Assembly (NCBI GenBank): GCA_013400975.1
Contig: WBMZ01003033.1
Span: forward strand, 94,925 to 158,924
Source: Atrichornis clamosus
Lineage: Eukaryota > Chordata > Aves > Passeriformes > Menuridae
Direction: 5' to 3'
DNA length: 64,000 bases
The notes beneath the pieces were generated by a model, which worked only from the letters and a program-made list of their open reading frames with translations, made no database searches and was not told the origin of the DNA. Numbering within the stretch: position 1 is the stretch's first letter; the number at the start of each line of letters is the position of its first letter. Shown here one piece after another: positions 24,758-57,119 of the stretch. The translations under genes and the position numbers were made by a program.

Positions 24758-26039
24758 TTGAGATCAACACTGTGTTTCCTGATAAAGCTTTCTCCCATCA
24801 CGAACTAAAAACCTTCAGTGTTGGAAGAAAATACTGAAGTCTTACCAATACTTCTAACGCATAGACAAAAAAACCCCAACCAACCAGCCAAAAGCTCTTT
24901 TGGGCAAACAAGGATGTTTACCAAAGAAACGTGGTACTCTGTGTAGTAATTTACACAGAGCTGTCCTATCAAATTCACTGGTTCACTTCTGGCACCTATC
25001 ACTGTAAGGATTACGCCTGTCACCTCTTCTAACCTACCGAAGCAGACAGCTGCTCTAGAAATAGTTACAGCCCTTACTGCTGCTTACCTGGAAGCTACTG
25101 AACTCTTTCCCCCACAACTGATTGACATTAAACAAACCACTGCAGTGCAAAAAAAGGACGCTGACAACTTTGAACTATCCCTGCAGAAGACTGAGTGCTT
25201 GCTTCTAAATGCACTGGAGACCAAAGTTACTGCAGAATTTACTGCTGCATTAACCAAGAACGCTAAGTCAGTTTATGGGCATCAGCTAAACCATCACAAA
25301 CACCTGTGATGTGGAACTGTTCTCCACACACCTGCTAGAGCTCATCTGTCTCCACTCTGAATTGCTTTTCCTAAGGGTTATTCTAAACCGCTAATCTCCA
25401 TCAGGCTTAGACAGACACTTAAAATCACCATTTATCACCTATTTTATTCCAATTATTTTGAAACCAGCTGGTTTTACACTAGACTGCATGAATTGACAGC
25501 AACACATTTTCACTTCACAATAATACAGGCAGCTTATCTCTACCTTCTGTACCTTCCATCATGTACTTACCCAGTTTTGTTTCCTGTGCTACTGTGCTTT
25601 CTCTGCATTGGCCCTGCACCATTATCAACATATAAGCCCTCAGCCTTACACTGAAAATATTTTAGCTGTAATTCCAACTACTTTTTAAAATATGCAACAA
25701 CTGCCTATCAGGATCTTAATCCAACAGTTCTTCAATTCATGCCTATTTTATATTTATATTGAAGGGCACTGGGATAAAATACCATCCATTTAATGACACC
25801 AAAAAACCAAAGAGCATAAAGCAAATTAATCCAATGAGTAGCTTTTTTTTTTGCTTTAATTTTTGAAGGAATTAATATAGATTGTGTTCTAGTAAAATAA
25901 CCTTTATACTTTAAGATCCTTCAACTGATTTAAAATTTTTTTGGACAGCTATAAACAGAGCAAGAAATTTTCAGCTGAATTCCAACTACGCTTTCAGTTT
26001 TACTAGGGACTTGTAGACTGAAGATTTCTTCTAAATCAC

Positions 26040-26060
26040 TAGCCACATCTGATGTGGCTA
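26040..26060. repeat. Short perfect inverted repeat
   Basis: TAGCCACAT and ATGTGGCTA are exact complements around a 3-nt loop, CTG. It is intergenic, about 2 kb beyond the likely end of UBE2D3. No role is inferred. Confidence 0.8.
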
Positions 26061-27900
26061 AGGTATCTGCTTCAGACGATAATGCCTGTTAAAACACTGG
26101 TTTTTATAGCGATGAAGGGTTTGAAATAAAATGGCTAAAAAGAACATAAGGGGAGGCTGCAGAAAATAATACAATACAAACAGTTTTTTAGAACATTTCT
26201 GGCTGTGAATATTTAAACTCTCACGATATCTGCTAATTAATGCAAACTCCTTTTTGCATAAGCAACTATCTAATCTAACACGACCAGTATTGTACATTAG
26301 CACACCTATCTACTAACTAGCTGTCTTTTCATCATTTGCCAGACCGGAGTTCCATGCCTCCATAGCAACCAAAGTTTGCTGTTGTGGTCTGCTTAAAGCC
26401 AGACTTTTCAGAAGAAGTTAGCATCTATAATCTTTATATCAAAACTACAGCACAGCGCAACTGAATAGAACGTTTTTACTCAGGCATTCAAAAATGTGTG
26501 TATACTCATTTTTCAACCAATACAGATGGTGTGTGCATCAGAAGACAGAAAAAAAAAAAATCCCTAACCAATACTACAGATCAGGTTTTTCCTGCATCCT
26601 GAAAAGACTTTTTTTGTCCTTACAACCACTCAAGGTTTTTCAAGTGAAACTTGAATAAGCTGGCTGCAATCATGTTGTTAAATTCAAGCCTCAAACAGAG
26701 CAAGAAAGCTTTAAAAAATTATTCCAGAAATAACATTCTAGTTTCCTTCCTTGTTGTATGTCTTAAATCTAAGTGCCTTGGCTTGACACTTTGTCCTCCA
26801 TAAATACTCTCAAAAAATAGCCATTTTAAAAGATTTTGTTTAGCCCAAGTCTTTTAGGATGGAGCTGACCCATGTTCTGAAGCTATTATGGTATATATCA
26901 TGCTGAAATATATTTTTTACGTCAGCAGGACAGGACAACCCACTTTTCCCAAACCGTAATTTTTTACATGAAGTTCAAACCCGAAGTTTTTCACCCTCCC
27001 TATGTTCCAGTGTAATCAAGATCCACTACGTACTTTTTAGACTATCTGTGATTCTGGTAGGTAGATTACTCACTGAGGTAATCACTAACCAAGCTTTTTG
27101 TTCTGCTAAGTCTTAGAATTCATTATCTCATTAGCTCCCGTCTACCAGCTCCTCCCCTTGCCCCCTTGCTTGAACAGCAAACCCAAATGTAACTTCTGTA
27201 GGAAGCACACACGAGACATTCCCGAGTCTGCTTCAAGGACAAAACACCTGCCATTCCCACTTCAGACCATCAGCATGCATCTGTAACATCTACAGTTCTT
27301 CCTCATTCTTTTGTCAAAATACACTTCCTAATTACAAAAATTACCACAGTGGGACCACGACAGATGCAAAGAGACACGTTGTGGTCCAAACACAATTTCC
27401 ATCTTCAGTGTAGTATTTTAGTATTTTGTCCTCCCCTGACCCTCCATCATCCACAACTCCTTGTTTTATAACACCAGGTGCCTTACACCCCACAAAACAC
27501 CCTTCTAGTTGATCGTGTAAGCGACTTCAGGGGCTGTGACTCCCAGAACAAAGTAATAAGCATCAAATGAACATAATTACAGAAAACAATTGAGAGCAGC
27601 ATATTTATAAGCTTAGAAACACAAACTTTTACCTCAGTTGCAATGCTACTGGCAGCTGTATCCCAATTTTCCAGCAAAAAGGTGTAAGCTGGCTTGCAAA
27701 GCAGAAATGCTGCATGAACTGCAATTTCATCAACAAATTTCAGAAAGTCTTCATCGAGGCATGTACTGCTAAAGAGCGCCCAGATTTCTACATTTCAAGT
27801 CAACTAGACTTGAAAATTTCAAGTTCACTTTCATAGTTTAGAACCAGAACAAACCATGTCCAAACTACATGATCAAATTTTTATAAAAATTAAGGTTTAA

Positions 27901-29647
27901 CATTTATTTTACATCTAGCTTTCCACATCCACGTAGGGACAAGGAATCAGAATGTACATAACTATAAGCAGTGCAAAAGTGGTGCCAGTGAGAAGTCACA
28001 GATGCACAATAAAGTGATAATACAAGACTAGAGAAAATGGAACTATGGATGTTAAGAATGGAGACCAAAAAGATTAAACAAGGAAAAATATGAAGGAAGA
28101 GCGCAGGAAAAAGGAAGAGTCAGATGTTTAATAATGCCCTTGTTGCTGCAAAGATAAACTAATGGCACAAGACAATGTTTCTTGTAGAACAAAAATCCAA
28201 TAGCAATGAGTCTTTATTCACGTTTAGTCACCTGACATGAAGAAAGTGTCTGTTGCATTAAAATAGTCATCAATGTAAATGGCAGCATGGCTGAACAAGT
28301 CCTTTTCAATGGTAACGAACATCCCACATAGTAAAGTCACTTCAACACAGCCTCATGACAATTCCCACATCAAAACAGTACTTTATTTTATAATTTTTTT
28401 TGCCTCATCATTACTCCCACATTAAGATCTTTCAGTTGTCAAGTGTACAAGGTGAAGAAAAAGGTTCTCAGTCAGCAAACACAGGTGCATCAGGAAGTAT
28501 CTCCACAATACACCACTTCAGATCTGCTGGGTCCCAAGTCCATCCTTGAACACTGGGCTCCCAGCACCAAGTGTAGCACACTACTACGGCTACACTGCTA
28601 TGTTAGCTTATTAATTCTGCATACACCAGGCCGAGCAATGTGTCAACCTGCAACAGACTGAGCATTAGAACTGAAAACGGCAGAAGATTCACTCTATTGA
28701 ACTTTACATCATTATTTGATGTTAAACAATGAGGCAAATGCCAACAGTATATACAAAAACCAGCTTTGCTTTTACAAAAGATTTTGTTTCCCATATTGAT
28801 TAATCCAGGCAGCTAACTCATTGGTTTATGCAACTTTATTGAAGAAAATAAATCAATTACTAGTAGAGCTATTAGTTGATCACTCATCCATTGACAACTT
28901 GCATCATTTATTCAGTGCTATATTAAACAGTGTTTTGGAAGACAGATTAACTAATAGCTCCAAGCCTCCTAACAAAATTTAAATGAATTACAAAAATGTT
29001 CTTAAACCCTATTTTGGAATACAAGGGATGTTTGACTTCCGATTTCCATTCTCTGTAAAACAAGAACTGGTCATTCCTTTATTGACATGCATAAGATACA
29101 TCACATTTTCTGTTCTGCTGATGCTATAGATTCAGTACCAATTCTCCAGACACATCAGTTATGAGCAAAAGTATATAATAAAACCTCAGTCCTCTAACAC
29201 TGGAAGGTTTGGAACAAGATGGATGTTGCTTACAGCAATGTTACTTCTTTGATGGGAGGAAACTGAACATCCATCTCCCCTCCCCCCTTCAGGTGGTATC
29301 TTCAGTATCTGTTAGAGCAGTGAGGAATGTTTGTGTTTTTAATCTCATAACCAAGTTAGAATGAAGACATTGGCCACATAATACACATGCTCCATTAAAA
29401 AAAATTCTGAATCTTGGGCAATTGTTCTTGTGTAACTACTTTACAGATTCTAAAAGCAGTTATTGTCCAAAGCTGGAAGAACTAAAGTCTTCTCAGATGA
29501 GCATGTGCATGAATGGAAGGAGGTAAACAAAAAAATAAAAAAGATGAGGTCTGATAGGGGAGCAGCCGGATAAGAAAATCAAAAAAGGAACAGTAATTTA
29601 AAGTTTATTCCAGCTATAATGCAGGTTATTCTGACTTTAAGGTAGCA
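27901..29647 (-). other. UBE2D3: UBE2D3 3' untranslated region (end uncertain)
   Basis: AT-rich sequence downstream of the stop codon at 29650-29648. AATAAA occurs on the minus strand at 29609-29604, 29083-29078, 28912-28907, 28840-28835, 28387-28382, 28218-28213 and 27908-27903, so several poly(A) sites are possible. The left boundary is a guess from the last candidate. Confidence 0.55.
28835..28840 (-). terminator. Candidate poly(A) signal of UBE2D3
   Basis: AATAAA on the minus strand in the context TTCAATAAAGTTGC, about 0.8 kb after the stop. It was picked from several AATAAA hexamers for its typical context, but sequence alone does not decide which one is used. Confidence 0.35.
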
Positions 29648-50370
<20,723 letters not shown>

Positions 50371-50435
50371 TGTGTGTGTGCGAGTGCCGGGCCCGTCTAC
50401 GCGCCGCGGTGACTCCGCGCTCCGCTCAGGGGGCC

Positions 50436-50512
50436 GGGAAGGAGGAGGAGGAGGAGGAGGAGAAGGAGGAGGAGGAGAAGGGGGAGGAAGGCGGAGAGGG
50501 GGGAGGGGGAAG
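50436..50512. repeat. GGA-rich polypurine tract in the UBE2D3 leader/promoter
   Basis: About 77 nt on the plus strand are purine except for one C (50492), built on GGA repeats (eight in a row) followed by G runs. On the sense strand it reads TCC-rich. It lies 66-142 nt upstream of the start codon and could form G-quadruplex or triplex structures. Confidence 0.9.
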
Positions 50513-50772
50513 CCGCTCTTCTCCTTCCTCCGGAAACAGCCGGGGGGGCGCCCGCCCGACCGGCCGCCCGGAGTCCTGCCTGCCTGTGGGCAGCGGGACC
50601 GTGAGGCTGCCGGGGGAGCGCTCCGCCCGCCGCTGCCCGTCACCGCCGAGCGGGGGTGCGAGGTGTGGGGAGAGCCGAGAGGCGCCGCCCGCCCTGGGAA
50701 CAGAGAGAAAGGAAGGGCGAGAGAGCCCCGCGCTGCCGCCGCCGCCACTGGCCAGGCCCGGACGCCGCGGGA

Positions 50773-50870
50773 GGGCGGGAGGCGGGGCCGGGCCCGGCAC
50801 GCCGCCGCCAACGGCTCCCGGGGCGGAGCCGAGGGGCGAGGAGGCGGGGCCGAGAGCGAATGGGCGGGGC
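50773..50870. promoter_or_regulatory. Cluster of GC boxes (Sp/KLF type) upstream of UBE2D3
   Basis: GGGCGG or GGCGGGGC occurs at 50773, 50781, 50821, 50843 and 50862, all in the same orientation on the plus strand, about 400-500 bp upstream of the ATG. Confidence 0.6.
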
Positions 50871-51045
50871 AGAGGAAGGAAGGTTCTGGGGCTGCCCGCG
50901 GGCGCCGCGATTTCGGGGCCGTCGTGCAGCTCCTCTTGCCCGTGGCTCCGCGGGGTCGCGGTGGTCTCTGGCGCTCGGCGGCCCCCGGGGTCGACGACGG
51001 GCGCGCACCGCTGACGACGGGTCCCGCCCCGCCCGCCTTCCCGCG

Positions 51046-51055
51046 AAATGGCGGC
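51046..51055 (+). promoter_or_regulatory. YY1-type motif upstream of UBE2D3
   Basis: AAATGGCGGC on the plus strand, about 680 bp upstream of the start codon and opposite in orientation to the intronic YY1-like site. Confidence 0.4.
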
Positions 51056-51533
51056 AGCGGCCGGATGTAGATCCGCCCGCTGACGCGGCGGCGGGGTGTC
51101 CCTCCGCGCGTCAGCTGTCTGTCAGCGCCGCGGAGGGGTCACCGGCCGCCACGGCCCGCGGAGCCCACGCACGCCCGGGCGCCCGAATGACAGAAGCGGA
51201 GCTCGGGCATCCTGGCGCCTGGGAAGCACCAGCGCTCCCGCGGCTCCGGCCGTCGCGGGAGCGCCTGGGCTCGGAGCAAGACGGGCGCCCCGTCGGGAGC
51301 CCCACGGCGCTGGGCTTTGCACCGTTCGCCGCGGCGCGAGTGACGAAGCTTATGCTGTTCTTGCCCAGGAGGAGCGCAGGCCTGCTGTGAGGGGAAGGGG
51401 CCTGGACACTTAGTAGCATACCGGCACACCCGAGGAAACCAAACTAAGTTTCTCAGTATAGGGGAAAAAACATCACCAAAGGGAAGATGCGGTGACGGGG
51501 ACTGGCAGCACAAGGGCCAGACACATCAAAGAA

Positions 51534-51872
51534 AATCGTATGATCATCAAGGTTGAAAGAGACTTTTAAAATCATCAAGCCCAACCATCACCCAGCATTA
51601 CCACTGTAAATCTTAAACCACTAAAGCACATCACCCAGCACCAGTTCCAGATGCCTCTTAAACATCTTCAGGAATGGTGACTTCACCACCTTCCCCAGGC
51701 AACCTATTCCAAAGCCTGACCCAAATAGTGAAAAAAAATTATCTAATACTTAATCTGAATCTACGCTCTCAGGTTAAGGCCAATTCCTCTTGTCCCCTCA
51801 CAACAGGCAGTCTAGCAGAGACCAACTCCCACCTTATTACAACCTCCGTTCAGGTAGGTATAGAGAGTGGTG
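51534..51872 (-). mobile_element. CR1 LINE fragment (3' end)
   Basis: Reverse complement of a CR1 tail. Blocks seen in order are ATCATCAAGGTTGAAAGAGAC, AAGCCCAACCATCACC, GGAATGGTGACTTCACCACC, CCCCAGGCAACCTATTCCAA, AATTCCTCTTGTCCCCTCAC and GAGACCAACTCCCACC. 5'-truncated. It lies about 160 bp from the edge of the UBE2D3 CpG island. Confidence 0.92.
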
Positions 51873-54341
51873 AGGAATAATGATTTCATTTACAGTGATA
51901 CCATCTGCAATGCTTCCAGCTCCTTGGAGGCTTGTTATTTTGTGCAGCATGGGTCAACAGATCACTCTCAGCCAGGTGCTTTTTTCTCACAGTAACAAAC
52001 TGTGTAGGTTTATGCGGAGTTGTTTATATGGGGAAGGACTCCTACTCCATTCCTGTGAAGCAAGAAGAAGAGAAAGATTGCCTGCCCTGTTGCTGTAATG
52101 ATGGGATATATTAGAGTGACAAATGTGACACTTGCTGTCCAGGGAGGATGTCCACATAATTAGCCAAATTCATTGCACTGGACTCGGTTTGCATTAATTA
52201 TAGTGCGCTACTGTTAGTTTTCCTGCTAGTAAGGATACTAAATACTATTGGTCTGGAGAAGGCAGCATATTCAGAAAAGCTTACTGTGTAACAATATTTT
52301 CAGTGTAAGGCTTGAAAATAGTCAGCAGTTAATTAGGAGAGCATTGGGGTTTCTTTATTATTTTAAAAAATAATACTGTAGTAGGACTGCCATTGTTTTT
52401 TAACATTAATATCATGTACAGGCTAGAGAGAAGATAATGCCTTGTACTTGTAAAGTCCAGTTATCTTTCTATGATCACCTAAACCAATCCTAGCAACCTC
52501 CTTGTGTAGTCTTCATTTTCTGTTTGTTCTTTTAATTGTACTGAACAGCATGTTCAGGAAGTGTAATTGCAAACTATTTGATTTTCATTCTTATCATTTT
52601 AGTCAGGAATATTGCTGAAGAACACCTTGCTGTTCCTGCTTTGGATTACAGATGCTTTTAAACTGCTCCAAATCACCAGCATGTCTATCTTTCTGCAACA
52701 GACATCTTCCTCTGCCTTGTAAATAACTTACAAACTTTCAGAGCTTCATTTACTGTTTGGCATCTCAAGAGATTTAGATACTAAACAGTATTCCAATTCT
52801 ACATTTTGTAATTATTATTTGAGATTAATGACCTCTAATATGACTTTATGTTAAGATTTTTCATTTAACTTGTCATTCGCATTTTGCTGTATAATGAAAG
52901 AAATGAAGAACAGCACAAACATACTGTTGACAGTGTGTAATTTTCCCTGCTAATTTAAGACAACAGGATTTGTTAATCTGGTAAATCAAGTTTTGTTACC
53001 TGTTAAATTCAGTATCTCTGTTAACATTTGACCCCAAAGAGAATTTAAAATTTATTGGATACCTCTTGTTTTTAGCCATTGCTCAGAAACAGGTTTACAA
53101 GTTTTAGTTTAGTATACTTGTTTAGGCAAACAGTTTATTACACTTGCTGGTCATTTTTAAAAAACAAATCTCCCAATTTAAATACTGTCCTTTAAGTACA
53201 CAAAAATGATGGCTTGTGTAGGAATGAAAAACAAGACATGCACTCACGGTTCTGTGGCCAGTTCTGCAAGTCACAGCATATAGTCCTGCTTGGAGAACCT
53301 TATACTTCTCATCCTCATCTCCTTTTCCTCAAATTGTGAGGTAAAAATCATGTACTTTCTCCTCAGTATTTGGAAATAAATAAAACCAAATAGATTTTTT
53401 ACTTCGCTAGGAATACTTGAGCAAAACCTGAATACATTGATGTGCCATACACAGAGTTTCTCAGCTTTAACACACGCAGCAGATGTATTCTTTTGCACAG
53501 ACACCTCATATAGTAATATAAAATGGAAGAGGCACGGATGATGGTTACTGAATATGGGTGTTGCAACTTATTGTGGAACTGCTTGTGTTTACTTCATTTT
53601 AATTTGATTTTTGAAGCTAACCCTCAGAAGAGGCTGAAGAGAGGTATTACCATGTCTAATCCTTCTATGGTAGTGGAGTTGGGTTAGATTTTAAGAGCTT
53701 TATTATGCAAAATAGCTCAGTAGATGTGGCACAGTAATAAACAGTTTGCACAAAAATACTGAGAGCAGACCAGCTCTCTAGAACCCTGTCTTTGAAATTT
53801 GTTTTTTCAAGCATGGCATTACAGAGCCCTATGTGGCCAAGTAGTCAACAGCCTCCAGAGAGTGGATTTGCCAGTAGGTTTCATCTGCTTCCTGATTGTT
53901 CAACAGAGCCAGCATGAATGGAGCTCGGCATGATACACTGTTACAGCACTGCTGCTCAGGGGCTGGAGGGAAACGCAGCCCAGCCTTTCAATTTAAAGGT
54001 TAACCTAGGTTACTTGCACATCAGTGTTGGTTTTTCACTTCCGCTTGCCGGGGACCAGCCAGTTTTACATTTTGAGCATACTATTCTACCTGTCTTCAAA
54101 ACAGGTGGAGCAACCAAGCATCCTGGACACCAAGCAGCATTCCATACAGGATGCTTCATATATCTGAGAGGAAAGGGGGAAACAAGATGCAATTTTTTTT
54201 CCAAAAAGATTTTCTGTTTGAGGAGAGAAAAAAAAAATTACTTCAACAGAAGGAAGATATCCATCTAGTCCATCCAATAGATTACTATTAGTTCCTGTTT
54301 GGAACACAACAGCTTCTGCTGCTGGAAAACAAAGCACTAAG

Positions 54342-54360
54342 AACAACAACAACAACAACA
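54342..54360. repeat. (AAC)n microsatellite
   Basis: About six uninterrupted AAC units. Confidence 0.9.
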
Positions 54361-56964
54361 GCTTCTCCCTGTTTGCATGTATTACCAGGCCTCAATTTTC
54401 TCTTCAGCATCCTGTCCAACTTGTTTTTCTTTTAATTATCGTAAACCAAGCTTGGAGCCAAATCCTTCTTTAATCTGAGCAAAACTCACCTTATTGAGGA
54501 CCCTTTTGATTCAGTGAATACCACAAACAATAAGATCACAGGAAATAGTTGTTACATTCACCTTTTTTTTAACAAAACAAATAAAAAGGCTGAATTTGCC
54601 AAGCACCATCACAACACAGTAGAAAACTGGGGATGTCATTGGGTTCCACTTGATCTGTGTTTTAAATTCCAAAGACCAGCAGGCCTTCCTGTGTAGCTGG
54701 GGGCTTCTCCCCTTCAATGAGAATGACCAGGTCACAGTTACAGCCTTTGTAGTGCATACTCAGTTCTCTGGCTGTTGCATCTGGGGCCTTTATGTCTCCT
54801 TCTGTCAGGAAGAAGAGGTAGCAATCCCCTTTCACATCTGGAGTGAAGCCCAAGATCAATGTGTTAGGCAGCAGTTAGCTTTCTAAGAAATACTAAATAA
54901 AAGGTAACTTTCTTAATATTCCAACTTGGTAATTCTTCATCTCCCGTTATTTCTTCAACAGCTTCTCTGACATTCTCACTGAGACAATTCCCAAGCTAAT
55001 CCACATTTCCTTTGTATAAAAGTGCTTTTTGTCCCACGTCTAGGTCATGGAGCAAAATGCTGAGTCCTTACATCAATCCATTTTAAGTTGTTGCTGCTCT
55101 GTGTAGGGAGTTGGAAAAGCTAATATTTAAGTCCACATATGACTGCCAGTGAAAACCTGGAGTGTTTTGTTGAATAATGATATGCTAAGGTTTCATGGCT
55201 TGCACAAAGTCATGTGGGATTCACAAGAGCATAGAACACTTCAGTAACTTACACCAAGATAAACAGACTGAAGCCCCCCACAAAATCTTCTGGTCTTCAG
55301 GATTTTATTTAGCACTTCGTCGTTTTGCACTTTTTTAGCTTAATAATTACAACATAGTTTTCTTTCAGTTAAAGAAGTCTTTTCTTTTCTCTTGAAATCC
55401 TTACGGAAAATAAGAGCTATTTTACAAGAATAAACATATGACAACATAAAATTCTTTATGCTATTTTCACAGACCTAAGCAACAAAATCCTGAAAACTAC
55501 AACAGGTAATTTATTAGTATACATGCAGGGTATTCAGTTCCTTTCCCAGCAAAACCACCATTTGATCTAGAAGAGAAATATATTCCTGTCAAGTCACCAG
55601 CAGTTTCTGTCAACAAGAACGTTCATTTTCTGTGCTGATTCAGGGCTACGGATATTGAAGCATGAAAGTCAGTTGAACATGTGCATGGTGTAATTATGAT
55701 GCCGAATTTGAAAACTGAAAATTTTTGTTGTCGTACAGATACTACCTCTGTTTCTTTCTTTTGTATGAATTCTTTACATGCCTGAACAAACATAGATAAT
55801 ATAAACATACATGGCAAAATAGCAGCTTAAAATAGGGGTATGAAGGTCTGGGCAATTAGCCACAGTTGCTAAAATAATGTAACATAGTCTGAATTCAGCA
55901 GGCAAAACCCCTCTCTGGAGCAACTGAGTTTTATCGAATTCAGGAGGCCAGGGTACATCTGTTGGAGACTGTGTCAAAGGGGTGTTTAATGGTGACCTAC
56001 TTTACCCTTTGGAGGTGGTTGCTTTTCCTTGTTATACCTGTTTTTTGTCCCCTCGGGCTGCCTTCAGACTGCATACTAAGTCTGTATGGGTTACACTGTT
56101 ACCAAAAATGACCATGCTCTCAATAGCAGTTTTCGGCAGCAGGTAATTTGACCTATTGTGTTTACTAAAGGAGACATCAAAGGACTCTCTGGAGCGCTTT
56201 CAAGATACGTCTATTTTTATTACTTTGATGTAATTGATTACTAGTCAGATTTGGACCATGCTAATTCGGTTGCTCCTCCAATGCTTGTTCCAGGATGCAA
56301 ATCTACTAAGCAAACCACAACCTTTGAGTAGTGTTTGTGTTTAACAAATGATTTGACCAGAGTACCTAATACACTCTAAAAGTTGCTAGTTCAGATAAAA
56401 TGTTAAGTCTTAAAGGTAATTACTCAAACAGGCCAGTTAATGTGTTTCACAGGCTCCCTGGTAGGGGCATGGCTGTTTAGGGTTCACAACACGCTGTGTG
56501 GATTGAAGTGCAGGCTTCCATTCACCTGCCTTGCTACATGCAAAGCACAATTTTCACTGTTTGAAGAGAGTTACAGGGAATTACTTAGCCTGAACTAATC
56601 AGGACACTGATGGTGTACTTCATACACTGAAGTATAAACCGCTTTCTACCTCGGTAGGTTTCCCTAAAGAGCTCAGACAGTGTTTCCAGAAGACCTGGGA
56701 CAGGGACCCTCACCGAGTTAGAAGCCTTAGTGCCACTGATGTCACAAATGGCCTGCAGCAAACTACCTCTCCTGGCCATTCCTCATTCTTCTGAGGCAGT
56801 CCTGCTGGTGAATTGTTTGCATATTTGTAGCTAAATAAACATTACACTTCAGCAGAGGCAGCAGGTTGACTTTCAGCCACTCTTCACTTAGAGGTTTTCT
56901 TTCTTTCTTGAACATTCTTTCTCTTTTTTTTTCTCCCATTGTGTTTTATACAGAATAACGCTAT

Positions 56965-56980
56965 ATTTCCCTAGGGAAAT
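56965..56980. repeat. 16-bp perfect palindrome
   Basis: ATTTCCCTAGGGAAAT equals its own reverse complement. No known site recognised. Confidence 0.85.
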
Positions 56981-57079
56981 TATTACAGTCTTGTAGAGTG
57001 CTGTGTTTTAATTTTTTGTTGCTGTATTGACTTAATTTAATTATTTCAGAAAATAAGAAAGTCCACAGAAATACTTCAG

Positions 57080-57119
57080 GTGGGTTTTTTGGTTTGTTTT
57101 GTTTGTCTTGTTTGTCCTT
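57080..57119. repeat. T/G-rich low-complexity tract
   Basis: The plus strand is almost pure T and G (TTTTTTGGTTTGTTTTGTTT). Its polarity is opposite to that of the tracts inside UBE2D3. Similar tracts lie at 57683-57710 and 58811-58840. Confidence 0.8.

Larger units (their letters stand above)
20511..27900. other. Intergenic, no gene recognised
   Basis: AT-rich sequence between the CR1 fragment and the 3' end of UBE2D3. It holds a 10-bp tandem duplication (24738-24757), an A/C-rich tract (24012-24072) and a short hairpin (26040-26060). Open frames are all short and unlike any family I know. Confidence 0.6.
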
